Below are positions 38,624 to 46,654 of a stretch of DNA of 64,000 nt, piece by piece. The notes beneath the pieces were generated by a model. The model was given only the letters and a program-made list of their open reading frames with translations, did not search any database and was not told the DNA's origin. The stretch covers positions 1,550,001-1,614,000 of the forward strand of contig NZ_CP119804.1 in the NCBI RefSeq assembly GCF_029338375.1, read 5' to 3'. Position 1 is the first letter of the stretch. Every line of letters begins with the position of its first letter. The position numbers were made by a program, and so were the translations under genes. The DNA is from Halorussus lipolyticus (GTDB lineage Archaea > Halobacteriota > Halobacteria > Halobacteriales > Haladaptataceae).

Positions 38624-38827
38624 ATGAGTGTCACAGGCCTCTGCCAGATTTGCGAGCGCAACGAAGCCGAACACTCCTGTCCCAACTGCGGGACGCTGGC
38701 GTGCGAAGAACACTGGGACGAAGCTAATGGCCTCTGCGCCCAGTGTGCGGCCACCATCCAACGCGGCGGCGACGAGGGGACCGTCAAACCCGACGACCTC
38801 GACGACGACGAAGTGATGCGGTTCTGA
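38624..38827 (+). CDS. HIT-type zinc finger protein
   Basis: This 67-residue protein carries a HIT-like treble-clef zinc finger: CQICERNEAEHSCPNCGTLACEEH followed by CAQC, seven Cys/His ligands arranged for two zinc ions. An acidic tail (DDLDDDEVMRF) follows. In eukaryotes such fingers occur in snoRNP and chromatin-remodelling factors; the haloarchaeal function is not known. Confidence 0.78.
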   Translation: MSVTGLCQICERNEAEHSCPNCGTLACEEHWDEANGLCAQCAATIQRGGDEGTVKPDDLDDDEVMRF

Positions 38828-38866
38828 GACCGGACCGATTCGCCCGCGACTCACCGGTGGCGGGAT

Positions 38867-39721
38867 TCACCGGTGGCGGTTCAGTTGGCGCACGAGTCGC
38901 CGGGCAGATTCGCGGGCCGCCGCGGCGTGGTCGTCCTGCCCCCGAGAGCGTCGTCGTCCGGCGGTCTCGCCCGCGTAGAGGACTTCCCGCGAGGCCTCGA
39001 CCAGTCCAAGTCCCGCGTTCGGACCGCTTTCCGGCGCGGCGTGGCCGGCGACCTCGGGGTCGTTTCGCGCGCCGCCGACCGCGAGAAACGGCCGGTCCGG
39101 CGCTCGCTCGCGGATGGCTTCGAGGTCGTCGGACTCACCGCCGACGAGGAGACCCACGTCGGCCTCGGCGTCTGCGGCCCAGTCTCCGGCGAGGTCGGCC
39201 ACGCGCTGGCCGAGGGTCGGTCCGTCTGCTGATTCGTCGCCCCCGCCAGTGTCTGCTCCGCTACCGGCGAGTTCGCGGTCCTGCAAGTCCGCCGCGCCGG
39301 CGTTCGGCGTCCGGCAGGTCACGAAGACGCCGAGATTGGAGTCGAGGAGACCCGCCAGCGCGTCCCGGCCGAGGTAGGGCGAAACCGTCACGGCGTCGGC
39401 GCGGCCGAGGAGGTCGGCGTCGGGGTCCGGCAGGTCGGCGTACTTGGCGTCGAGGACGACCGGGACGCCCCGACCCCGAGCGTAGGCAATCGTCTCGGCC
39501 AGCGCGGTCCACCCCTCGCGGTCGGCGTACACGGCCGGGTTGACGGTGTAAGCCGCAACGTGTTCGTGGGTCGCGTCCACGATTCGGCGGTTGAAGGCCC
39601 GCCGGGGGTAGTCGTGGTCCCGGCAGTCGTCGGGGAGGCGCGAGCGGTCGGGGTTCAGGCCCACGGCCAGCAAGCCGTCGGTCGCCCGGATTCGCTCTCG
39701 CAGGCGGTCGAAGAAGGTCAT
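38867..39721 (-). CDS. PyrF-like protein (OMP decarboxylase homologue with altered active site)
   Basis: This 284-residue protein aligns over its full length with haloarchaeal orotidine-5'-phosphate decarboxylases: MTFFDRLRERIRATDG start, AFNRRIVDATHEH, DREGWTALAETIAYA, LDAK..., CRTPNAGAADLQD. Several hallmark residues differ. GLDPD reads GLNPD, YKPNAAFYE reads YTVNPAVYA (the Lys is lost), DAKRGDI reads DAKYADL with the following loop rewritten, and the phosphate loop PGVGAQGG reads VGGARNDP. Only D-x-K-x-x-D survives of the catalytic set. It may be a non-catalytic paralogue or have a different substrate. The start at 39721 matches the family. Confidence 0.7.
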   Translation of the reverse strand: MTFFDRLRERIRATDGLLAVGLNPDRSRLPDDCRDHDYPRRAFNRRIVDATHEHVAAYTVNPAVYADREGWTALAETIAYARGRGVPVVLDAKYADLPDPDADLLGRADAVTVSPYLGRDALAGLLDSNLGVFVTCRTPNAGAADLQDRELAGSGADTGGGDESADGPTLGQRVADLAGDWAADAEADVGLLVGGESDDLEAIRERAPDRPFLAVGGARNDPEVAGHAAPESGPNAGLGLVEASREVLYAGETAGRRRSRGQDDHAAAARESARRLVRQLNRHR

Positions 39722-40014
39722 ACCGAGGGTTTCGGTGGTTCGGGCAAGGCTCTTACTCTTGGCGGACGAAAGAAGCATATCGTTGTTCTTAACATTCTTC
39801 TCCATTTCTTAGACAATTATTCTACTGTGTTTCGGCTCCGCCGTCGAGGCCCCGAGCGGTCGCCCGATTCGATACCGCCCGTCGCCGGCGGCACCTGAAG
39901 GGATTATCCGGCTCGACCACCGAGGTCCCGTATGAACTGGTGCGACCAGTCAACCACGCCATCCGGCGGCGAGGCCGCGGCGGTCCGGTACCGAGGACCG
40001 AAGGAGGAGACGCC

Positions 40015-40665
40015 GTGACCGACGACCGCCTCCCGGCCGAACACCTTTCGCCGCTCGCGGCGCTCGTGGACGAGGTACTCGCGGGCGTCGGCTACGAGAT
40101 GCCGGCCGCCACCGACGCCATCGACGACGCCGTTCCCGGCTACGGCGGTCTTTTCGAACCCTCGACCACCTCGGACGAGTTGCGCTCCGCGCTCGAACGC
40201 CTGCTGGCGTCGGAACTCACCCGGCCGTCCGTCCCCGAACCGACGAGCGACAGCTTCGTCCTCTACGTCGACGGCAGTTCGCGCGGCAACCCCGGCCCGG
40301 CAGGCGCTGGCGCTGTCATCATGGACGCCGAGGAGGACGAACTCGCCCGTCTGGGCCGACCCGTCGGCTCTCGGACGGGGAACAACACCGCCGAGTACGT
40401 CGCCCTCCAGCTCGGCCTCTCCGAGCTGTTGGCTCGCTACGAGCCGCGCCGGTTGGAAGTGCGAATCGATTCGATGACGGTCATCCGCGACGTCTGGGGC
40501 GGCGACGACCCGACGGAACCGGGCGTCGAGACCTACAGCGAGGCCGTCACGGCGGCGCTGTCGAGCCTTCCGGAACACCACTACACACATTTGGCCGACA
40601 GCGACCCAAACCCCGCCGACGCGCTGGCGACGGTCGGGGCCGACATCGCGGCCTTCGGTCCGTGA
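40015..40665 (+). CDS. rnhA: Ribonuclease HI-like protein (second of two)
   Basis: This 216-residue protein starts at GTG 40015, five bases after a strong GGAGGAG (40003-40009); upstream codons are in frame but lack support. An N-terminal region of about 70 residues (LSPLAALVDEVLAGVGYEMPAATDAI...) precedes the RNase HI core: Asp in LYVDGSSRGNPGPAGAG, Glu in NNTAEYVALQLGL, Asp in VRIDSMTVI, and Asp in ADSDPNPADALA. It would remove RNA from hybrids and possibly R-loops. It is followed by a tandem repeat and a HAD gene. Confidence 0.84.
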   Translation: MTDDRLPAEHLSPLAALVDEVLAGVGYEMPAATDAIDDAVPGYGGLFEPSTTSDELRSALERLLASELTRPSVPEPTSDSFVLYVDGSSRGNPGPAGAGAVIMDAEEDELARLGRPVGSRTGNNTAEYVALQLGLSELLARYEPRRLEVRIDSMTVIRDVWGGDDPTEPGVETYSEAVTAALSSLPEHHYTHLADSDPNPADALATVGADIAAFGP

Positions 40666-40688
40666 TAGCTTCGGTCCGCGATACCCTT

Positions 40689-40736
40689 CCCTCGCTCGTG
40701 CCCGCCCTCGCTCGTGCCTGCCCTCGCTCGCGCCCG
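40689..40736. repeat. Three tandem copies of a 16-bp unit
   Basis: CCCTCGCTCGTGCCCG is repeated three times head to tail (40689-40704, 40705-40720, 40721-40736) with single-base differences in copies 2 and 3. It lies between rnhA and the HAD gene and is not coding. Confidence 0.85.
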
Positions 40737-40771
40737 TAGCTCTCAAGAGGGCGTCGTGCCAAGACCGGGCC

Positions 40772-41428
40772 ATGACTCTCTCCGCCGTTGTCTTCGACTT
40801 CGACCACACCCTGACCGCGCCCGGCCGTCCTCGGCAGGCCGTGCTGGACGACAGCACCGAAGCGGTCGGCGCGCCGGACCTCACGCGCGAGGACTACCTC
40901 GACGCCCACGCCCGGCACCTCGACAGCGACTCGCGGGTGCCCATCTTCGCCGACCTCCTGCCCGACGACGCCGAGACCAACCCCGAGGAGCTATCCGACG
41001 CCTACCGCGAGAAAGTCGCCGAGTCGCTCCGCGAGGTCGATGGCGTGGCCGGTCTGCTCGCGGACTTGCAGGCCGACTACGACCTCGGCCTGCTCACAAA
41101 CGGCCCCTCGAAGGCCCAGCGCGGCAAACTCGACCGCTTCGACTGGGTGGACACCTTCGACGCCATCGCCGTCACGGGCGACCTCGACGCTGGAAAACCC
41201 GACGAACGCGCCTTCGAGGCCATCCTGTCGGCCCTCGGCGTCGAACCCAGCGAAGCTGTCTACGTCGGCGACAAGCCCGAGACCGACGTGGAGGGCGCGC
41301 GAGACGCCGGGATGTACACGGTGCAGGTCCTCTACGACGACGGACCCGACCGCCACCCCGACGCCGACGCACACGTCGAGCGCGACGCGCTGGCTGAGGA
41401 GCTACCGAAAATTCTGAAGCGACTATAG
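40772..41428 (+). CDS. HAD-superfamily hydrolase
   Basis: This 218-residue haloacid-dehalogenase-fold phosphatase has motif I FDFDHTLT (7-14), motif II LLTNGPS, Lys in DLDAGKPDERAF and motif III VYVGDKPETDVEGARDAG. The cap domain (about residues 15-95) is helical. Members are phosphoglycolate phosphatase-like or nucleotidases; the substrate is unknown. Its stop overlaps the end of the convergent gene at 41423 by six bases. Confidence 0.85.
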   Translation: MTLSAVVFDFDHTLTAPGRPRQAVLDDSTEAVGAPDLTREDYLDAHARHLDSDSRVPIFADLLPDDAETNPEELSDAYREKVAESLREVDGVAGLLADLQADYDLGLLTNGPSKAQRGKLDRFDWVDTFDAIAVTGDLDAGKPDERAFEAILSALGVEPSEAVYVGDKPETDVEGARDAGMYTVQVLYDDGPDRHPDADAHVERDALAEELPKILKRL

Positions 41429-41797
41429 AATCGCTACGAACACGTCGGTCGCTCGCTTGACCTCTGCGCCGTCCTCCACGAAGACGATGGTCCGCGGGGG
41501 TTCGACCGCTTTGGGCCGGACGCGCAGTTCGACCGATTCGGCGACCTCGGCCGCAGAATCGACCTCCTCGCGGAACTCGATTCGGGCGCGGTCCTCCTGC
41601 ACGTAGACCTCGGCCAGAATTTCGCCCCCATCCGCGAACGCGATTTCGTAGGCCAGTTCGCCCTCGGCCGACGGTTCCACGTCGGCGTCGGCGTTGACGA
41701 CTTCGAGGGCGTCGAGTCCGGAGTCCTCCCTGCTCGACACCTCGGAGGACAGCAGTTGCGCGATTCGCTTCCCGTCTGTGGTTCGGTCCTCGACCAT
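41423..41797 (-). CDS. Conserved haloarchaeal protein of unknown function
   Basis: This 124-residue acidic protein has a MVEDRTTDGKRIAQLLSSEV start, a beta-rich middle (AYEIAFADGGEILAEVYVQEDRARIEFR) and a hydrophobic end RTIVFVEDGAEVKRATDVFVAIL. I recognise the pattern as a small conserved haloarchaeal family without known role. It is transcribed with the downstream end of the HAD gene in opposition and lies just after the DUF2240 gene on the same strand. Confidence 0.65.
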   Translation of the reverse strand: MVEDRTTDGKRIAQLLSSEVSSREDSGLDALEVVNADADVEPSAEGELAYEIAFADGGEILAEVYVQEDRARIEFREEVDSAAEVAESVELRVRPKAVEPPRTIVFVEDGAEVKRATDVFVAIL

Positions 41798-41823
41798 GCC
41801 CGAACCGTCGCACCGTGGCCGAA

Positions 41824-42282
41824 TCAGCTTTCGGCTTTCAACTCCTCGCGGGCCTCGGCCGCTTCGGCGCTGGCGTCTACTCCTCGGCGGCGGGCGTAGA
41901 CCACCGCCGCAGTCTCGATGGTGACGCCGAGGCGACCCTGCAAGTCGTTGATTTCGGCCACCGCGGTCTGCTTGTCGGTGCCCGCCGAGACCACCTTGTC
42001 GAGGAGCTTCTCGAAGGTCGATTGCTCCTGTAGCACCGACTCGTCCGGCACGAAGTCCTCGGGAATCTCGACCGCCGAGGGGTCGAACTCCGCAAGAACT
42101 TCGTCGGTCTCGTCGTCCCGCGCGAGCAGGCCCTGTCCGGTCGCCAAGTCCACCAGTCGCTCGGCTTGGTCGGGCGAGAACCAGTCGCGGTCGAGCGACA
42201 GCGCCACGACGAATTCGCTCTCGGGCATCGACTCGGTGCCCTTCTGCTGGAACGGGGCGGCAACTGCACTTCGGAGACTCAT
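41824..42282 (-). CDS. DUF2240 family protein
   Basis: This 152-residue protein starts MSLRSAVAAPFQQKGTESM and continues FVVALSLDRDWFSPDQAERLVDLATGQGLL, the DUF2240 pattern. A coiled C-terminal half (NDLQGRLGVTIETAAVVYARRRGVD) follows. The function is unknown; the first 70 residues look like a winged-helix fold. It is the last ordinary haloarchaeal gene before the AT-rich cassette and is divergent from it. Confidence 0.72.
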   Translation of the reverse strand: MSLRSAVAAPFQQKGTESMPESEFVVALSLDRDWFSPDQAERLVDLATGQGLLARDDETDEVLAEFDPSAVEIPEDFVPDESVLQEQSTFEKLLDKVVSAGTDKQTAVAEINDLQGRLGVTIETAAVVYARRRGVDASAEAAEAREELKAES

Positions 42283-42375
42283 CTCGGTTTGAGTGGTGTT
42301 GGAGCGGTGGGTAAAGGTGACGGTTCTAGGGCAAAATACGGATGACTAGTACTAGACCGTAGTATAACCAGAGAG

Positions 42376-42423
42376 TTGAAACTGGTCAGCTAACCATACT
42401 TTTATATAGTTTCAATCGGAGGT
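42376..42423 (+). promoter_or_regulatory. Promoter of the AT-rich cassette
   Basis: The TATA box TTTATATA is at 42401-42408 and the ribosome-binding site GGAGGT at 42418-42423, 8 bases before the ATG at 42432. A 7-bp inverted repeat TTGAAAC (42376-42382) / GTTTCAA (42409-42415) brackets the TATA box. A further palindrome CTAGTACTAG (42346-42355) flanked by TACGG/CCGTA lies upstream. Confidence 0.6.
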
Positions 42424-42431
42424 ATCTCGCA

Positions 42432-43430
42432 ATGCCCTCGGAGAAGCTCGTTCCATACGAGTTTGAAATATACGAACATGGAAATCCGGATAACGGATAT
42501 AATCTTACTCAGCTTCAGGCTCACGATACAGCATTCAGTCAAAATCACTTTTTAGACTTGGTTGAAAATATGCTCAAAAGTAATCAAGAAACAAATCTTG
42601 AGCCTGCGAGTAACGATAAAACATTCGTTATTGAGGAATTCCATCGAGATGGAAACGTGATTGAAGGTATCGTTTCTACAGGTTATCACGGATATGAGGC
42701 TGAAATTCGACATGTTGACTCCGGCAATATGACCCACCTGAAAGGTGAAGATGAAGCCGAACAGATGCCATTGTACTTCCTCATTTATCTTCCACAAACA
42801 CAAGAAGGCAAACCCTACGACAATGGGCAAACTGCGCTAATTATACTTCACCAAGTAAACCGTATCGGGGTGAAAGGGAAATTAAAGAAGCATATTGAGC
42901 AATCCTGTCTGAGTGGAGTTACTGATTATACGCTGAAAATGGAACCGGTTACGACAGAGAAGGTCCTTGAGAAGGTTTTAGAGGCAGACAGAATTGCTAA
43001 ATTAGATATTAATGTTCGGAAAATTCCGGGGGATGACGAAAGCAAAATGAGCTTAGTAAAGGGCCTAAAGACTGAAGAGGTCGGGACTCAGTCTGTCGTG
43101 CTTCGGCCAGAGCATGGGGGAAGTTTTGATTGGTTAAAGAATCAGGCAGGGAGACTTAAAGAAAATGAAAAACACTTTGGGGAAATCGTTAGTGACGATG
43201 TAGAAAACTTCTCCGTAACTATTCAGAAAGATGGAGGGGGTAGCGAAACTTTCTCATTACTAAATGAAGAGATTGCCATGCGAAAAGATCTTGATACTGA
43301 TGATCTTCATACAGCCTCAGGACTTATTACTGCGGATTCGCTCCGAGCCGAAGTAAATAAACTGGCCAACGATATTTTGAACCAACAGATTGTAGAACCA
43401 CTTACGGGAACTACCAACGTCAAAAGATGA
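42432..43430 (+). CDS. Unknown soluble protein, first gene of an AT-rich cassette
   Basis: I do not recognise this 332-residue protein with confidence. It is soluble, with neither signal peptide nor membrane segment, and carries far more Lys, Asn and Ile and fewer acidic runs than its neighbours. The codons are AT-ending. Residues about 70-140 read as an alternating beta region (FHRDGNVIEGIVSTGYHGYE, MPLYFLIYLP, TALIILHQVNRIGVKGKL), a layout like sensor or toxin-like proteins of two-gene phage-defence cassettes; that comparison is by eye only. The ATG follows a good ribosome-binding site. The stop overlaps the next gene's start by four bases, so both are translated together. Confidence 0.65.
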   Translation: MPSEKLVPYEFEIYEHGNPDNGYNLTQLQAHDTAFSQNHFLDLVENMLKSNQETNLEPASNDKTFVIEEFHRDGNVIEGIVSTGYHGYEAEIRHVDSGNMTHLKGEDEAEQMPLYFLIYLPQTQEGKPYDNGQTALIILHQVNRIGVKGKLKKHIEQSCLSGVTDYTLKMEPVTTEKVLEKVLEADRIAKLDINVRKIPGDDESKMSLVKGLKTEEVGTQSVVLRPEHGGSFDWLKNQAGRLKENEKHFGEIVSDDVENFSVTIQKDGGGSETFSLLNEEIAMRKDLDTDDLHTASGLITADSLRAEVNKLANDILNQQIVEPLTGTTNVKR

Positions 43431-43933
43431 TATTCGGGAATATTGGAAGTATTGTCACAGATCACTATTCATCTCTTGGCGAGGAGACTGGCCTAAAAAC
43501 ACCATTTGATTATGTCTTCTTGGTTATTGTATTTGGTATAATACCATCAGTTATTGGCTACACGCTCGCCAATTATGTAATAATTTGGTCAGGTTTTATT
43601 GCTGCTTCTGCTCCTGTTTTGAGCGTTCTAACGGGGTTTTCAATTAACACTATAGTATTACTGATGAGATATGATAAGGATGGCTCCCATCCATATGAAG
43701 AAAAAACAGTAAGGAAAACAAAGGAGTTTACTCTTTATACTATTTTAGCTGGTGTTCTTCTTATCACTTGTTTAATGTTCGGATACATAATTTCACGTAT
43801 TAATGGAGTAGCAAGTTTAGAAGTTGCTTTTTTCGTTAGTGGACTTGTGTACAGTTTGTTAGCTCACTATTTTCTCACATTATTTGTTATCACTCACCGC
43901 CTTTGGTCTCTAATCCACGGAGATGTAATATGA
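43427..43933 (+). CDS. Unknown four-helix membrane protein, second gene of the AT-rich cassette
   Basis: This 168-residue protein has four predicted transmembrane helices, at about residues 27-48, 50-77, 100-122 and 128-155. A charged cytoplasmic loop (RYDKDGSHPYEEKTVRKTKEF) lies between the second and third. There is no signal peptide and no recognised domain. It starts within the last codons of the soluble gene (ATGA overlap). Small membrane partners of this size are frequent effectors in defence pairs, but no direct evidence is available here. Base composition matches its upstream partner and not the flanks. Confidence 0.65.
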   Translation: MIFGNIGSIVTDHYSSLGEETGLKTPFDYVFLVIVFGIIPSVIGYTLANYVIIWSGFIAASAPVLSVLTGFSINTIVLLMRYDKDGSHPYEEKTVRKTKEFTLYTILAGVLLITCLMFGYIISRINGVASLEVAFFVSGLVYSLLAHYFLTLFVITHRLWSLIHGDVI

Positions 43934-44033
43934 ATATGTCAATTTTAAACTACGTATAATTATATTATTGGTACAAACACTATGATTTATATAGTTTCTT
44001 ATTTGGTGATTTAGACAGCAACAAGTAGAAGAC

Positions 44034-44054
44034 TGGTATTTTATAACTATACCA
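44034..44054 (+). promoter_or_regulatory. Promoter with inverted repeat before the CARF-like regulator gene
   Basis: TGGTAT (44034-44039) and ATACCA (44049-44054) bracket an AT-rich TTTATAACT that serves as a probable TATA box, about 25 bases before the ATG at 44069. Autoregulation by the encoded protein is a natural guess. Confidence 0.45.
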
Positions 44055-44068
44055 CTAATCCAACTCAT

Positions 44069-44980
44069 ATGCAAACTCACATCGTCCCGGTCGGCTTCGA
44101 CTACGACCGGCTTATCGCGCCCCTCGTCCGCGACCAGTTGGACGTGGACCGCGTCATCCTGCTGGAGGGCGCAGTCGGGAGCGAGGCCAACGTCGAGTAC
44201 TCCCAGAACCTCTCTCAAAAACTGGAACAGGACTTCCAGAACCTACTGGGGGCATCCACCGAGCGCGTGGTCGTCGCCGACGTGTACGACTACGACGCCG
44301 CCTTCGAGCAGGCCTACGACCTGATTAATGCGGAACTGGACGCGGGCAGAGAGGTCTGGGTCAACATCTCCGCGATGCCCCGGACCGTCAGCTTCGCCTT
44401 CGCTACCGCGGCCCACTCCGTGATGGTCGAGCGCGAGGAGGACCGCGAAAAAATCCACACCTACTACACCGCCCCGGAGAAGTACCTCGAAACCGAACTC
44501 GCCGAGGAGCTACGCAGACAGATGGACCTCCTCGAAGACCTCGATGGCGAAGTCGAGGACGACCGCATCGGTGAGCGTTTGGCGAGTGCAAGGGACCTCC
44601 TCTCGGAGTTCGACGAGCGCGGGACCACCATCGGCGCGAAGGAGATTCGCGGCGGGCACATCGTGGAACTCCCGGTGGCCTCGTTCTCGAACGTCAAGCC
44701 CTTCGAGGAGGTCATCCTGTTCAAACTCGGCGAGGAAGGCGAGTTCGAGTCGGTCTCGGAACTCGCCGAGGCGCTGGCGACCGAACTCAACGAGGAGTAC
44801 ACCGACAGTTTCCGGTCGAAGGTCATCTACAACGTCGATAGGCTCGGACCGGGCGGCAAGGGGTACATCGAGCAGGAGGAACACGGGAAGTCCTACCGGA
44901 CGCGCCTCTCTCGAATCGGGGAGTTGTGGGTTCGAGCGCACGCGAACGGCGACGTGCTGGCGGAGTCGGCCGAAACGTAG
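44069..44980 (+). CDS. DUF6293-type regulator (CARF-like domain plus winged helix)
   Basis: This 303-residue protein starts MQTHIVPVGFDYDRLIAPLV, with VWVNISAMPRTVSFAFATAAH at about residues 91-111. That is the Rossmann-like layout of CARF-type ligand-binding domains, in which similar N-I-S/T-G loops bind cyclic oligoadenylates or other nucleotides. The second half (about 200-300) has a winged-helix pattern ending SYRTRLSRIGELWVRAHANGD. I recognise it as DUF6293/HFX_2341 family. Composition is normal GC-rich, unlike the cassette before it. Ligand and targets are unknown. Confidence 0.75.
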   Translation: MQTHIVPVGFDYDRLIAPLVRDQLDVDRVILLEGAVGSEANVEYSQNLSQKLEQDFQNLLGASTERVVVADVYDYDAAFEQAYDLINAELDAGREVWVNISAMPRTVSFAFATAAHSVMVEREEDREKIHTYYTAPEKYLETELAEELRRQMDLLEDLDGEVEDDRIGERLASARDLLSEFDERGTTIGAKEIRGGHIVELPVASFSNVKPFEEVILFKLGEEGEFESVSELAEALATELNEEYTDSFRSKVIYNVDRLGPGGKGYIEQEEHGKSYRTRLSRIGELWVRAHANGDVLAESAET

Positions 44981-45057
44981 TGGGACAGTTCGGTTCGACG
45001 TAGAGTCCCTAGAGAAACAATTTCAAATATAAAAGACAGATATAGTTACCTTAGAGA

Positions 45058-45783
45058 CTACGACTGGTTTCCGACTTCTAACTTCTTCACCCGCGTCGCC
45101 AACGCCAAGAACGTCGCGCCGAGGGTAATCACGACCGCTCCGGCGGCGGCAATCTCGTGCGTCGGCGAGGGGTGCGAGAACCCCCGCACCGACTCCAACA
45201 CCGCTTGGCCCGGAAGCGTGGTGTGGTGCGGGGTTCCGACGATAGGGATGAAGTAGTCCACCACGTCGTTGAACCCGTACCAGACCACCGCAACCAGTAC
45301 CGCGCCGACCGGGAAGTCGCTGTACCGGTGGATGAGAAACGCCTCGGCGACCATCCCGAGGTGACTCCAGAACAGGAAGTTGTACATCAGCACCGAGTTA
45401 TACGAAAAGCCCTCCATGAACGCGAGCAGGACGAACGGCGTCCAGAGGCCCAACTTGAGACACCCGAAGAAGGCCAAGGCGTTGACCACCTCCGAGTTCC
45501 GGCCCAACTTCCAGAGGCCCAGACTGGCCGCGATGAACAGGGTCGCTACCGGACTGTCGGGCACGAAGGGCCACATCACCGGCGGTTCGCCAGCGAACTG
45601 CCACGTGATGAGGGGGTCCGAGAGCGGCAGGGGATGGAACCCGTAGTACCAGAAGCCAAACGCGGTCCCGGCGAGGTTGACCGCGACGATGACCCACGCG
45701 TAACGGAGCGCGAGGTCCTCCAGCGACTCCGGCAGAGGAGCGAGATACCGAGGCAAGTCGGCGCGGCGGGGCACCCTCGTCAT
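45058..45783 (-). CDS. DUF1405 family membrane protein
   Basis: This 241-residue polytopic protein has about six helices. Family segments include VNLAGTAFGFWYYG (about 36-49), PFVPDSPVATLFIAASLGLWKLGR, CLKLGLWTPFVLL, and FLFWSHLGMVAEAFLIHRY. The function is unknown. It ends 77 bases from the regulator gene at 44069-44980 and is convergent with it. Confidence 0.8.
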   Translation of the reverse strand: MTRVPRRADLPRYLAPLPESLEDLALRYAWVIVAVNLAGTAFGFWYYGFHPLPLSDPLITWQFAGEPPVMWPFVPDSPVATLFIAASLGLWKLGRNSEVVNALAFFGCLKLGLWTPFVLLAFMEGFSYNSVLMYNFLFWSHLGMVAEAFLIHRYSDFPVGAVLVAVVWYGFNDVVDYFIPIVGTPHHTTLPGQAVLESVRGFSHPSPTHEIAAAGAVVITLGATFLALATRVKKLEVGNQS

Positions 45784-45886
45784 TGCCGGAACCCTCGAAC
45801 GGCGGTGGCTAAACGCTGACGATACCGGAGTGGTTTCCCGACCGCTCGCCGAAACGTTTTTCCAACGTTCTGATAAAACCCCGATA

Positions 45887-46606
45887 GTGACAGAGCTAGG
45901 CGCGGACGTGGCGATTCTGTCCGGTCTCGTCGGGGCCGTCGCGGTCGGCGTCGGAGCCTACCAGTTCGGCCACTACGAGCGCGTCCGGCATCGCTCGATG
46001 GCGCTGTGCCGGACCTCGTGGTTCGGCCCGGCCGTGGCGGTCCCGCCGGTAGTCGCAGGTCTCGGCGTCGCCGACTTCTTCCTCGCGGAACTCTCGATTC
46101 CCGGACTCGGCCTGCTGTTTCCCGCGATTTGGCCCGTCGCGGGCGTCGGTCTCTTTGCCTACGCCCACGTCGAAACCTACGCCGCCGGAGAGGCGATTCG
46201 CCACCATCCGGACGTGACGGCCTTCGACGACGATACCGTAGATACCGACGAGGGCCTCGTCTACCGGAAGAACGGCTACTATCGAGCGTGGTGGACGTTG
46301 CTGAAGCGCCATCACCCCCACGCCGTCACGGCGTCGCTGGCCGCGTTCCCGTTTCTCTCGATTGGGGCGCTCGTGTTACTGCTCAGTCCTCGGGCCGGGG
46401 TTCGACTCGCGGGAGCCGCGTCGTTCTCGCTCGCGCTCTACGACCTCGTGCTGTTGGGCCTCGTCGGCGGCGGGACGTACCGGACGGCCGACGACGACGA
46501 GGCCGCGCAAGTAGACCAGTTCGTAGCGCGTCGAGACGCCGAACTGGAGAACCCCGGAAACGTCCGGAACGTCCGAGAGGCCGACGAAATCTGGTCGCGG
46601 AAGTGA
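45887..46606 (+). CDS. Hypothetical membrane protein
   Basis: This 239-residue protein starts at GTG 45887 and has about five predicted helices, at residues 5-25, 45-65, 72-92, 145-165 and 172-192. A soluble segment between them (HHPDVTAFDDDTVDTDEGLVYRKNGYYRAWW) and a charged C-terminal tail ending in NVREADEIWSRK are also visible. An earlier in-frame GTG exists at 45830. No family is recognised. Confidence 0.6.
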   Translation: MTELGADVAILSGLVGAVAVGVGAYQFGHYERVRHRSMALCRTSWFGPAVAVPPVVAGLGVADFFLAELSIPGLGLLFPAIWPVAGVGLFAYAHVETYAAGEAIRHHPDVTAFDDDTVDTDEGLVYRKNGYYRAWWTLLKRHHPHAVTASLAAFPFLSIGALVLLLSPRAGVRLAGAASFSLALYDLVLLGLVGGGTYRTADDDEAAQVDQFVARRDAELENPGNVRNVREADEIWSRK

Positions 46607-46654
46607 CGTGGGGCAATCGGTACGCCTTAAGTCCCGGCATCCTAAGGGAGTCGT

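Noticed and set aside
42432..43933. Naming the AT-rich pair as a Kiwa system
   Set aside because: Sizes and membrane topology are similar, but gene order is reversed and no motif of KwaA or DUF4868 could be confirmed by eye.
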